This document shows positions 16,970 to 25,998 of a DNA stretch of 64,000 nt, one piece after another. Source of the stretch: a virus; IMG/VR virus record IMGVR_UViG_3300036766_000439, positions 1 through 64,000 of that record; one strand, written 5' to 3'. The notes under the pieces were generated by a model. It was not told where the DNA came from and ran no database searches. It was given only the letters and a program-made list of their open reading frames with translations. Each line of letters starts with the position of its first letter. Positions within the stretch are counted from its first letter, which is position 1. The position numbers and the translations under genes are program-made.

Positions 16970-19300
16970 TTAGGCGGATTTTTGCGTCAACTGCGAGGCG
17001 AAGGGTGTGCTGCCACCGGGACCGGCCTTGCCGAGCTTGCTGCCGGCAGTGGCGGGCTTGGGTGCCTTTGCGGCCTGCGCCGGCGTTTCCTGCACGCCAA
17101 GTTTTGAGATAACCTGGGCGCGTTCCTCCGGGGTGAGCAGTTCCAGCTTGGCCGTGACCCCCACGCTTGTCTTCGTCGGTTCCTCGGCGGGCTGCGGCTG
17201 TTCGGGCTGAATGGCGGTGTCCGCATCGCACTTGGGATCTAGCACGCGAAGCTGTTGCCGATAGAACGGCGCCGTCTTTTCCTGCACCGTCGGCGGAAGC
17301 AGGTAGAATTTTTCCACCAGTGCCGCGGCCTGCGCCGACATTTGCAGGGCGGTGTTGTCCTTAAGCGTGGTCAGTTCGATTACGCATTTGAATTTAAGGC
17401 CGCGCACGTCATCTGGGGTCAGTTTTGAAATACCCAAATCATCACCTTCCAAATATGAAAAAACCTCCTCCGGGTTGAGGTTCGCCAAGGTGACATCAAT
17501 CTCGCGGTTGACGACGCGCTCCAGCGGGCCTTTCAAGTCCTGAATGATGGGGCGGAACAGTTCGTCACCCGACTGCGCCACTTGAATGACTCCCGTTGCC
17601 AGCTTGGCCGACTGCATGCCGGCGGCTTGGTCGTCGTTGGCATTGCTGACGCCGCTCTCGTTCATCGCCAGTTGCATGAAAAACTGGATCATCAGATGAA
17701 TCTGCTCGAACTTCGTGTCGGTCAGATAGACGGTTTCCAGCACGTCCTCGCGCTTCATGCCCGGTTTCTTGGTGTAAGTGCCGCCCCAGTTCATCTTGAG
17801 GTTCGGGTCGCGGTCGCCTTCGAGGGTGTTGGTCGGCGTCCAGAGATCGACGCGGCCGGCGCGGCTCTGGCTGTAATTCCAGCGGTTGACAAGCAGGTCT
17901 GTGATCGTGCCGTAGCTCTCAAACAGTTCCATGATGCCGAGCCCATACCACCGGCCCTCGACCGGATTGATGCGGACCACCTCCAGCGGGCGCAGGCCGT
18001 CCGTGGTGATGTTGGCAACGTGATCGTAGAAAATCGGCATCTGCGACTTCCGATCCGCAATCAGGCAGATATTCTCCGCCACGCCATCCCCGTTGGCGTC
18101 ATACCACATCCAGAACTCCGCGAACTCCGCCACCGGCCCCCCCTCGTTCGGCTCCTGAATCTGGAAATTGTCGTTCGGGCGGTTTTGCTGGCCCTCCGCA
18201 GCCTTCGGTGCCGGGCTGTTGGACGCCATCTGTTTGATGAGGGCGACCATCTTCTGCGCGGCACCAAGGCGTTCATCGGTGTCATCCCCGACCAAGCCCC
18301 GCTTGACCACGAGATCCACGAACTCCATGACCGGCTTGTCATAGAGGTGAATGCAGCAATCGGCGGACTGGAGATCGGTTGCGCTGCTCGGGCACAGGAA
18401 GTCTTTGAAAAATATCACCTCCGACCGCGCACCCTCGAACAGCACTTGGCGGCGGTTCAGCGGGACGTTCTGATAGATCGGGGCCAATGGCTCCGGCGTC
18501 ACCCCATCCCGCGCCAGAACGCGCGTGCCGGCACCATCCTCGGCGTCAACGAACTCGTCGTCCTCCGTGATATGGTTGCCGTCTTGGGCGCGCACCGGCT
18601 CGCCCTGCACGTCGGTCAGCACGCGGGCCTCGACGTTGAAAAGCTGGTCCCGGACGACATAGGAGGTCTTGACCACCGCTTCCCCCAGGATGAGGGCGCG
18701 CGAGATCGCCCGCTCCTTGTCCACTTGGGAATCCGACTCGCGCAGCTTGTATTGGCAGAACCGCTGGATGCGCAAGGCCCGTCCGGCGTCATCCACGGGG
18801 TCAAACTCCGGCACCGGGGCAGGATTGACCGAGAACCACGGCACAGCCCCAAAAAAGGCGTTCTTGGCCCGCGCAATCATCTGCCGGCAGATACGGCGCA
18901 CCAGCGGCACGGAAATGTTTGAGGACAGGAAAATGTTGTCCGGTCCCATCGTGTAGGGGCGCCATGTCACGTCGTTCAGGAACGTCGCATCGTAGCGGGC
19001 GCGCTTGCCCATGAACGTGTCACCGGCGGTCAGCAACCCCTGCGCGGCCAAAGCCACGTTCTGCCGGCTGCCGGAGTTCAGCCACCATGTCGGCGTCATG
19101 GTTTGGTCCCGGCCCGACTCGTTGTTCATGTGCCGGTAGCGCGCAAACGCATGGTCGATCATCTTCTTTTCCTGCTCGGCAGTCAGCTTGAGCGCGGTCT
19201 GGAATGGCACCTTCGGCTGGTTGTAGTCGGGGGCGGGGGCACCGGGCGGATTCACTACCTGCTGGGCTTTGTCGATGAAGGATGAAACTTGGTCGCTCAT
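16970..19300 (-). CDS. Portal protein (P22/N4-like)
   Basis: A 776-aa protein with the usual long portal layout: N-terminal wing helices, a segment with FWMWYDANGDGVAENICL (~residues 395-412), PLEVVRINPVEGRWYGLGI and a membrane-free helical stem containing QLAMNESGVSNANDDQAAG (~575-595). Length and these features match large podoviral portals. It is followed by the ~2000-aa virion protein. It forms the dodecameric DNA gate at one capsid vertex. Confidence 0.78.
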   Translation of the reverse strand: MSDQVSSFIDKAQQVVNPPGAPAPDYNQPKVPFQTALKLTAEQEKKMIDHAFARYRHMNNESGRDQTMTPTWWLNSGSRQNVALAAQGLLTAGDTFMGKRARYDATFLNDVTWRPYTMGPDNIFLSSNISVPLVRRICRQMIARAKNAFFGAVPWFSVNPAPVPEFDPVDDAGRALRIQRFCQYKLRESDSQVDKERAISRALILGEAVVKTSYVVRDQLFNVEARVLTDVQGEPVRAQDGNHITEDDEFVDAEDGAGTRVLARDGVTPEPLAPIYQNVPLNRRQVLFEGARSEVIFFKDFLCPSSATDLQSADCCIHLYDKPVMEFVDLVVKRGLVGDDTDERLGAAQKMVALIKQMASNSPAPKAAEGQQNRPNDNFQIQEPNEGGPVAEFAEFWMWYDANGDGVAENICLIADRKSQMPIFYDHVANITTDGLRPLEVVRINPVEGRWYGLGIMELFESYGTITDLLVNRWNYSQSRAGRVDLWTPTNTLEGDRDPNLKMNWGGTYTKKPGMKREDVLETVYLTDTKFEQIHLMIQFFMQLAMNESGVSNANDDQAAGMQSAKLATGVIQVAQSGDELFRPIIQDLKGPLERVVNREIDVTLANLNPEEVFSYLEGDDLGISKLTPDDVRGLKFKCVIELTTLKDNTALQMSAQAAALVEKFYLLPPTVQEKTAPFYRQQLRVLDPKCDADTAIQPEQPQPAEEPTKTSVGVTAKLELLTPEERAQVISKLGVQETPAQAAKAPKPATAGSKLGKAGPGGSTPFASQLTQKSA

Positions 19301-19316
19301 GGCTGGAGTGGGTTGG

Positions 19317-22300
19317 TTACTTTAGAGTTTCCATCAGAGCGTCATGCGCCTTGTGCTCTTTGGGTTTGAGATTAAACAGTTTGGCGAACTTGTTGGCATC
19401 GTCCTCCCGGTCCTGCTCCGCCTTGCGCAGAATCGCCCGGTCCGCCGGTTTGAGGGACTTCGCAAACGCCTGATCCATTTCGGCGTTCTTCGTCCACGAA
19501 CGGAACAGGCTGTCGTTGAGCCCGGATTGAAGTTTTTGGAGCGCAACGTCCCGGTCGAACTGCGAGGCATAACCGCTGTGAACCTGCACCGTCGCAAGCA
19601 TCTTCTCCGCCTCCGCCTTGGCGCGCTTCATGTCGCCATCCTGCAAGGCATAGTGGAGTTGCTGGTATTTGCCGACGGGATAGGTGCCGGTGTCATCCTT
19701 TTCACCGGCGGACTTCTTGTAGTCGTTCGCGAGTTTGTATGCCTGCGTCGCCGCCGTGTGCCGGGAAACTTGGAACCCTTGCGAACTAGCAAACTCCTCG
19801 AAGCGGCTGACCGTGCGGGCACCTCCCGTCGTGGTCATGTCGATTAACTCCCTGATACCGGGGAGCCACCGAGCAGAGATTGGGATGCCCTTGAGTAGAA
19901 AATCCGCAAGGGTGTCCATCGCACCGACATTCTCTCCGCGCCAGTTCTTCCCAGTCCCTAATTGAATCAAACTGCCAAAGGCCGGGCTCAAGCGTCCCAT
20001 GAAATACTGCCTCGGGTTGTGAATCATGCGCCAGACGTCCTCTGCCGGGTTGCGCATCGTCCAGAGTCGGTTTTTGTGTTCAAATCCAAACGGTTCGTCA
20101 AAATGGTATTGGTCATCGAACAGCTTGTTCATTATCTGCGCAATCGCCGCGACGGCGAGCGCCGTGAAGGCCAGAGCATACATGGGTTGCCTCCCGGTCT
20201 TGGAGCCGAGAAATCCTTTTGCCCCAATCGCGTAACTGCGGATATTCGACTCCCAGAAATCCGGGGCCAGTGTGAACCAGCCAAGGACATGCTGGAAAGT
20301 GGGATTGCGGTTGAGGTCCGCCAAATTCTGATGCCCGAAACGCTCGTTAATCTGATACGCGCTCAGGTAGCCGATGTCATCGCGGGTGACTTTGCCGCTC
20401 TTGATGTCGGAATCGAAAATCTTCATGTTGCGCTCAAACACGGCATCCATCGTGTGGAACTTGAGGTTCGGAATCAGCCGATGAAACGTATATTCCGAAA
20501 ATGCCCGGCTTACGATGCCCACCGCCGGAATCTTGTCCACGAGGCTCTTGCTGCCCAAGCCTTCCGAGAAATGATTCTCCGCGTCATGGTCCCCGCCCAG
20601 CATCAATCCCCAGCGGACAAACTCCTGCGTGCGCGGGTCTTTCCAGTCGATGGGCTGCTTGAGGATAACGGGGTTAATCACCACCCGGTAGCCGGCCGCC
20701 AGTTTGATTTCATGGATGGCGTGGAATGAAGCTATGCCGCCCAGCATCGTGCCTTTCATGGTGCTGAGGGACTGATCGAACGCCTTGACCCCTACCTTGG
20801 CGAGATTGGCCGCAGGCGAGCCGGGCGAGTCAATCCATGCGCGGATTTTTGAGCGTTCGATGGCGTTCATCAGTTGCGCATAGTGATCGGGATGGATGCC
20901 GATTTCACCCTGCATGATGATTGGCTTTCCGTCTGGACCTGTTCCCGTGTAATCCCAGCCACGAAACGCAGCGTTCGGGATGGGTTTATAGACGACACCG
21001 CCCTCCTGTGCCGCAGGCGGGTCGCTGATGTAGTTCGCCTTGTTTGTCTCGCCCTCCTTAAACTGCCCCAGAATCAGTTTGCCGATGGGCAGTCCTTCGG
21101 GGGGCTTCTGGGTGAGCAACGCTTTAGCCAGCTTGCGCGTCTCGATGGCCTTCGTCAGTTGCGTGCCGTAGATCGCCATGATCTGGGCCAAGTCTTTCGT
21201 CTTCATCTTGAATCCCGCCTGTTCCAGATCGAAGAAATTCGGGAAAGTGCGCTCCTTTGAGTGCTTGAACTTCGCGATAATCTTGCCGCCAAAGGCCGCG
21301 CCGCCACCGGCCACGAACGGCAGTTTTACCATATGGGGAACGTAGTCCTCCACAAAGCCGCCGGATTTGACGACTCCATCCTCCACTACGTTTTCATGCA
21401 GCACGCCATACTTCACGCCGAGCGCGTGCATGTCATCGAACCATCTCTGCGCCTTGGCGACTGTGGAAAGTTGTTCGGGAGTAAGTTTTAGCGCCGCCTC
21501 ATAAATGGCTTTGTCGCGGCCCTTGGATTTGGAGGCCCAGTCGGTCAGCTTGGTTGCATTGCCACCGGCGTCCATGTAGACGGATGCGGCCTCGCGCACG
21601 CGCTCACTGGGGATTTCCTTGGCGACCTTGAGTGCCGCCGTTTCGGTGTGGCCGATTCCGATTTGATTGTTCCCCACCCAAGTATTGAGCACCTTGTTAA
21701 ACCCCTCGTATTTCTTGACGGCATATATGTCCTTGCCAAACGCCTTCACAGTTCTGCCCGTCTCTTGCAGATGCTCCTTCATGTCCGCGAGCGAGGATTT
21801 GACCTTATCGAGATAATCCTTGGCGGACTCCGCCGGCGTGCCGAGCGGCGCGTCAGGCTCGCCCTGCGGACCAAGCCGTTCCTCAATCTTTTTTAACAGA
21901 GCCTCGATGTGCGCCGTCGGCTGGCCCGCCGCCTGGATCTTGGCGAGTTGCGCGCGGGCGGTGTCGGCCAGCTTGGCGAGGCGCTGTTGCTCGGGGCTCG
22001 GCGCCGTTTCCGATGGCGAAGCGTCTTCTTCTGGGGCGGGGTGGTCGCGTGCGCGCTCCGCCAGTTTTGATTCAATAAAATCAAGCCCCTTCGCTACGGA
22101 ACTCGGATTCCAGTCTTTGGGAACTTCGTAAGATATATTAGCTCGTCCCATCGGGCCGTTTCCGGCTTCATGGTCACGCACGCTGAGTTTCCATGTCGCC
22201 CCGTCGGCCAAGGTGATGTCATTGTAGTAACTGCCCCATTTCGTGCGAAACCACCCGCTCTGAGTGACACCCTCTGGCACATCGAAATGATCAAAGATGT

Positions 22301-25300
22301 CTTGCACTGCATGCGATGCATCTAGGTCTATGCCAAAACTTCCCTTATTTTCTTTGGTTTCGTCAGCAATCTCCTTTTTGGCGACATCGATGGCTGCTTC
22401 CTTTGTGGCATATTGTCCGACTCCGCTCCCATCGGATTCAACCGCCCATTTATTGCCGGATTTCATCACCGACCAAGTGCGCTCTGCGTTTGGGGACCAA
22501 ACACGATACAATTCTCCTTCTCCGAATCGGGTTCCATCAAGGTCATCACCGGTGACAGCTTCAACCGTGATCTTGGCGGCGCGTGATTCTTTTTCTTCCT
22601 GAATGTTGCGTTCGACTAGCTTGACCGCTTCCGCCCTTTTAGTCGAAGCACTTCTAGGGCTCGGCTCGGCGGGCGTGCCGGTGATAAGTTTGTCGGACGG
22701 CTTCCCGCCAGCCTTCAAGCGCACTAGTTCATCAGCCGCTTCTTTCGTCAAGACCACGCCCCTTCCTGTGCGGACATACTCCTTGTCGAGTCCGAGTTTT
22801 TGCAGCGTCGCGTTGTCCATCATGTCGATGAAACCGCGCTTCATCGCTTCGTCGGTTGCCCTTTTGTATCCCGAAATAGCACTCGCCTGATTCGGCCTCC
22901 TGTCTGATGGCGTTGGGTCCGTCGGCTTGCCAACGCGCGCCTGCGATTCGACGCTCTTGCGCAGGCGTTCAAGCGCCTCGGTATTGTTGAATACCTGAAA
23001 CGTGGAGTTTCCGCTTTTGATTGTCACCTTGCCAAACTTTTCGGCGGCGAGTTTGCGCTGAATGTCGGCAATGAACTTCTGTTGTTCATCTGGTTTCCTC
23101 GGGTAGTCCTTGGACTTCACCGCTTCGTTGATGGCCTGCTCTCTAAAGTCTTCGAGTTTCGCCGCCTTTGGCATCGCTTTGTCAATGGCTGAAAGCAGTT
23201 CGGCTTTCGTGTCCTTGAAGTCTTTGGTAGGAGCAAGCTGTTCACGTGCCGCAGTCTTCGCCGCGCGCTGCGCCTGAATTGCCTTCAACTTCTCATAAGT
23301 GTTTAGCGGTTTTGGCGGAGTGCGCTTCTCGATGCCACGCAAGGCGCGCATATCCGCACGGGTCGCGTCGGTTAAAGTCGTCGCCTCGCCAGCCGCAGTC
23401 GAGGGCTTGGCGGGTTTCGCCTCCGGTGCCGCCACAGCCGCCGCCGGCTTCGCTTCTGGCGGGGTATTCTCCCTTTTGGGTGTCTCGGTAGCCACCGGCT
23501 CCGCAGCCTTGTCCAACCCCTTGTAAATCTCCGCGAAGCTCCCGCCTTCCTCCATGTCCGTGAACCCGCTCAACACCCGGAACAGCGACTCCGAGTAGGG
23601 CTTGGCATTCGGGGCTTTCTCCGTGATGAACTCCGCCAGGGCTTGCCGGTTGCGGATATGCGGGAGGTCTTGCACCAGCAACCCGACGAAGCGGTTCAGT
23701 TTCTCCCGCATCGCCACGTCGATCTTCTTGTCGAACTTCTCAACCTTCTCGCCCTCGGAAGGTGCCCCAAACAGGTCTTTCGCCAAGTCCTCCATTTCCT
23801 TCGACATTTTGTTCTTTTCGAGGTCCGGGTAGGTCTTGAAATGCCCCATCTGCCGGGCCTGCGCCTGCGTCATGGTCCCGGTTTTCAGCGCGTTCTCGAC
23901 TAGCGCCTGATGCTTGTCCTGATCGAGCGCATCGAGCACCCGGTTGCTGCCGGTCTTTTTGATCGCCTCGCGCGACATATAATCATGCTGCGACATTTGA
24001 TGGCCCGGCACCTCGTCCGCCGGCAGGTAGGCGGCGAGCTTGGTTTTCACTGCATCGAAGTCATAGGGGAACGTGCCGCGGTCCTCTTTGGCTTTGGTGA
24101 ACACCTGTCCGTTCGTGGTGCGCTCCATCGCGTTCCCGCCCGCGTGGCTGATGGCATACTCCGGCGTCTCCGCCGTGAACTGCCCTTCGCCCTGATGCTT
24201 CCCCGCCACGTCATGGATCGTCGGAATCCCCAGCCGCGTGTCACCCACGAGGATTTTCTCGCCCTTGTTCACCCGGTCTAGGAGTTCCTGCACGTCCTTC
24301 GGCTTCCAGCCCTCAGGCAGCGTGCCAGGGCTCGGATTCGGCTCGGGCGGCGGTGCGTCGGCTTTGTTGCCGGGCCATTCCTTGTCGTAGCCGAGCATTT
24401 CAATGATCTTCTTGTCGAGGGCTTCGGTGGTGTGCGCGATGTCGCCCCGCCACTTCTTGACCACCGACCGGATCATTTCATGCAGCTTCCTGAATGCGTC
24501 GATTAGGCGCTGGCTCATGCCCTTGGTGTCGCCGCGATAGACGCGCGCACCCTGCATCGCAAACCACTCCGAACGGGCGCGCTTGTCGTTCTTCAACTTC
24601 GCCCCGGTCTTCGTGCTCTTGGCATCGTATGCCTTGGCCGCACCCTCGCGCTGTCCGTCCTGCAACTTCTCCCATTCGCCCTGCACGAAGTTTTCCCCCA
24701 CGATTATCTCCGCGAAGTGGAACCCCTCATGCACGATGGCACTGGCAAGGTTTTCCGGGTTCAGCTTGTCCCGGTTGAGATAGAGGGTGTTGCTGTGCTG
24801 ATCGTAAGCCGCCGCGCTGTCCGGCGTGTTGGCCGCAAGGGCTTTGTCCGCCTTCCACTCGGCGTCGCCCATCGCATGAACCTCCATGTTCTCGAACGCC
24901 TCCGGGGCCGCGGCGTGCAGGCGTTGCGCGAAGTCGTTGATAATCTCCCCTGTCTTCGCTTTCTCGGTTGGGGTGCCTTTGGCGTTATCGTGCGCCACGC
25001 GCGTCAACCGCTCCGGCGTGTTGCCGCCCCGGTGGATGGCCGGCAGCCGCGGCAGCGTCAGCGAGTCGGGCCGCTTCACGCCGGCCTGATCGTAAACACT
25101 CCCCAAATGCTCATAATGCTCGCGAATGAAATGATCCAGCGCCATGCGCTCCGCCACCTTGCGGTCTTTATAGCCCTCATCACCGTATTGAGCCGCCTTT
25201 TTAAGTATGGCCTTGCCGTCGTCCACGGTCAGCATGGGCTGCCCGGTGTCCTTCCCGTTTTCATCAACGTGCCGGAGGGATTTATATCGCTCAATGCAAT

Positions 25301-25316
25301 CGCTAAGGGTGGGCAT
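19317..25316 (-). CDS. Giant polyvalent internal virion protein with metalloprotease-like motif
   Basis: A 1999-aa single frame. Near the N-terminus, VHEGFHFAE (HExxH at residues ~196-200) preceded by a predicted helix fits a zinc metallopeptidase-like domain. The middle contains Pro/Ala-rich linkers and several small alpha/beta blocks. The C-terminal ~600 residues have amphipathic and hydrophobic stretches (ALAFTALAVAAIAQIMNKL) typical of large polyvalent proteins ejected with DNA. It sits directly after the portal gene. Probably cleaved or ejected into the host; the protease assignment is by motif only. Confidence 0.7.
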   Translation of the reverse strand: MPTLSDCIERYKSLRHVDENGKDTGQPMLTVDDGKAILKKAAQYGDEGYKDRKVAERMALDHFIREHYEHLGSVYDQAGVKRPDSLTLPRLPAIHRGGNTPERLTRVAHDNAKGTPTEKAKTGEIINDFAQRLHAAAPEAFENMEVHAMGDAEWKADKALAANTPDSAAAYDQHSNTLYLNRDKLNPENLASAIVHEGFHFAEIIVGENFVQGEWEKLQDGQREGAAKAYDAKSTKTGAKLKNDKRARSEWFAMQGARVYRGDTKGMSQRLIDAFRKLHEMIRSVVKKWRGDIAHTTEALDKKIIEMLGYDKEWPGNKADAPPPEPNPSPGTLPEGWKPKDVQELLDRVNKGEKILVGDTRLGIPTIHDVAGKHQGEGQFTAETPEYAISHAGGNAMERTTNGQVFTKAKEDRGTFPYDFDAVKTKLAAYLPADEVPGHQMSQHDYMSREAIKKTGSNRVLDALDQDKHQALVENALKTGTMTQAQARQMGHFKTYPDLEKNKMSKEMEDLAKDLFGAPSEGEKVEKFDKKIDVAMREKLNRFVGLLVQDLPHIRNRQALAEFITEKAPNAKPYSESLFRVLSGFTDMEEGGSFAEIYKGLDKAAEPVATETPKRENTPPEAKPAAAVAAPEAKPAKPSTAAGEATTLTDATRADMRALRGIEKRTPPKPLNTYEKLKAIQAQRAAKTAAREQLAPTKDFKDTKAELLSAIDKAMPKAAKLEDFREQAINEAVKSKDYPRKPDEQQKFIADIQRKLAAEKFGKVTIKSGNSTFQVFNNTEALERLRKSVESQARVGKPTDPTPSDRRPNQASAISGYKRATDEAMKRGFIDMMDNATLQKLGLDKEYVRTGRGVVLTKEAADELVRLKAGGKPSDKLITGTPAEPSPRSASTKRAEAVKLVERNIQEEKESRAAKITVEAVTGDDLDGTRFGEGELYRVWSPNAERTWSVMKSGNKWAVESDGSGVGQYATKEAAIDVAKKEIADETKENKGSFGIDLDASHAVQDIFDHFDVPEGVTQSGWFRTKWGSYYNDITLADGATWKLSVRDHEAGNGPMGRANISYEVPKDWNPSSVAKGLDFIESKLAERARDHPAPEEDASPSETAPSPEQQRLAKLADTARAQLAKIQAAGQPTAHIEALLKKIEERLGPQGEPDAPLGTPAESAKDYLDKVKSSLADMKEHLQETGRTVKAFGKDIYAVKKYEGFNKVLNTWVGNNQIGIGHTETAALKVAKEIPSERVREAASVYMDAGGNATKLTDWASKSKGRDKAIYEAALKLTPEQLSTVAKAQRWFDDMHALGVKYGVLHENVVEDGVVKSGGFVEDYVPHMVKLPFVAGGGAAFGGKIIAKFKHSKERTFPNFFDLEQAGFKMKTKDLAQIMAIYGTQLTKAIETRKLAKALLTQKPPEGLPIGKLILGQFKEGETNKANYISDPPAAQEGGVVYKPIPNAAFRGWDYTGTGPDGKPIIMQGEIGIHPDHYAQLMNAIERSKIRAWIDSPGSPAANLAKVGVKAFDQSLSTMKGTMLGGIASFHAIHEIKLAAGYRVVINPVILKQPIDWKDPRTQEFVRWGLMLGGDHDAENHFSEGLGSKSLVDKIPAVGIVSRAFSEYTFHRLIPNLKFHTMDAVFERNMKIFDSDIKSGKVTRDDIGYLSAYQINERFGHQNLADLNRNPTFQHVLGWFTLAPDFWESNIRSYAIGAKGFLGSKTGRQPMYALAFTALAVAAIAQIMNKLFDDQYHFDEPFGFEHKNRLWTMRNPAEDVWRMIHNPRQYFMGRLSPAFGSLIQLGTGKNWRGENVGAMDTLADFLLKGIPISARWLPGIRELIDMTTTGGARTVSRFEEFASSQGFQVSRHTAATQAYKLANDYKKSAGEKDDTGTYPVGKYQQLHYALQDGDMKRAKAEAEKMLATVQVHSGYASQFDRDVALQKLQSGLNDSLFRSWTKNAEMDQAFAKSLKPADRAILRKAEQDREDDANKFAKLFNLKPKEHKAHDALMETLK

Positions 25317-25325
25317 GATGGGTGG

Positions 25326-25577
25326 TTAGCTTAGACTCCGCCACATGGCGAGAATGGTTTGAAGGTCTTCGGAGTCGCGTTCCTCCATTTGGCGTTCCTC
25401 CGCCTGCTGGTATTTCCAGAGCCGGTTTTCATAGTGGCGTTCCTCTCCGGTGCCACTGCTGTTCCCCCGATCCCGGCGCCCCGGCGTGGGTGGGACAGGC
25501 GGCACCGGCGGCACCACATGGATAATCGTCAGGGGAGTCGCAAAGGGAAGCTGCGCGAAGTAGTAGCATCCGAACAT
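25326..25577 (-). CDS. Small Pro-rich, charged protein, 83 aa
   Basis: Hydrophobic N-terminus (FAQLPFATPLTIIHVV), a Pro repeat (PPVPPVPPTP) and an acidic helical C-terminus. It fits exactly between two co-directional genes, with 3-bp and 9-bp gaps. Unknown; the dense packing supports reality. Confidence 0.5.
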   Translation of the reverse strand: MFGCYYFAQLPFATPLTIIHVVPPVPPVPPTPGRRDRGNSSGTGEERHYENRLWKYQQAEERQMEERDSEDLQTILAMWRSLS

Positions 25578-25580
25578 GGG

Positions 25581-25997
25581 TTATGGGTGAAAATAGAAGA
25601 TGGCTGCCACGCGCCATTTGACCGCATCGGGAGAAATCCAGCCCTCATTCCAAGTGTTGTTGATGCCGCCAAACAAGATTCCATCGGGACGGACTTCGAT
25701 GACTTGATGGACGACTAAACCGGCGCTCGTCTGATAAACAGCCGCATCGCCGGGGTGAAGGTCCGAGGCGCTAACCGGCTCTATCCCCAGCCAGCAAGTG
25801 CGACCCAGCCAAGGCCGCATCGAGCCGGTATCGTTGACCTCTTGGATGTTTCTTCCTAGTTTTCTTGCCGCCCAGTGCGCCGCCTCTAGCATGGCCTCCG
25901 CCTTGGTTGCCGATGAGGTTGGCGTAGGCGGCATGGCATGGCGCGTGGCGCACGCGCTCAGGGCAACTAGCAATAAAAGTGCGCAGGCTGTTCTCAT
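25581..25997 (-). CDS. Lipoprotein with ER-type signal-peptidase-like fold
   Basis: 138 aa with a signal peptide and lipobox LSA-C16. The mature part carries TGSMRPWL (Ser59), LHPGDAAVY and VVHQVIEV (His97), then GINN. This order and the Ser-His pair resemble S26B (archaeal/ER-type, SipW-like) signal peptidases rather than the bacterial Ser-Lys type. An envelope-anchored protease in a virion operon is unusual; it could process neighbouring secreted fibre proteins. Activity is inferred from motifs. Confidence 0.6.
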   Translation of the reverse strand: MRTACALLLLVALSACATRHAMPPTPTSSATKAEAMLEAAHWAARKLGRNIQEVNDTGSMRPWLGRTCWLGIEPVSASDLHPGDAAVYQTSAGLVVHQVIEVRPDGILFGGINNTWNEGWISPDAVKWRVAAIFYFHP

Positions 25998-25998
25998 T

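Noticed and set aside
17582-18922. 446-codon + strand frame antisense to the portal gene
   Set aside because: Arg/His/Val-rich shadow with no motif, lying wholly within the portal gene.
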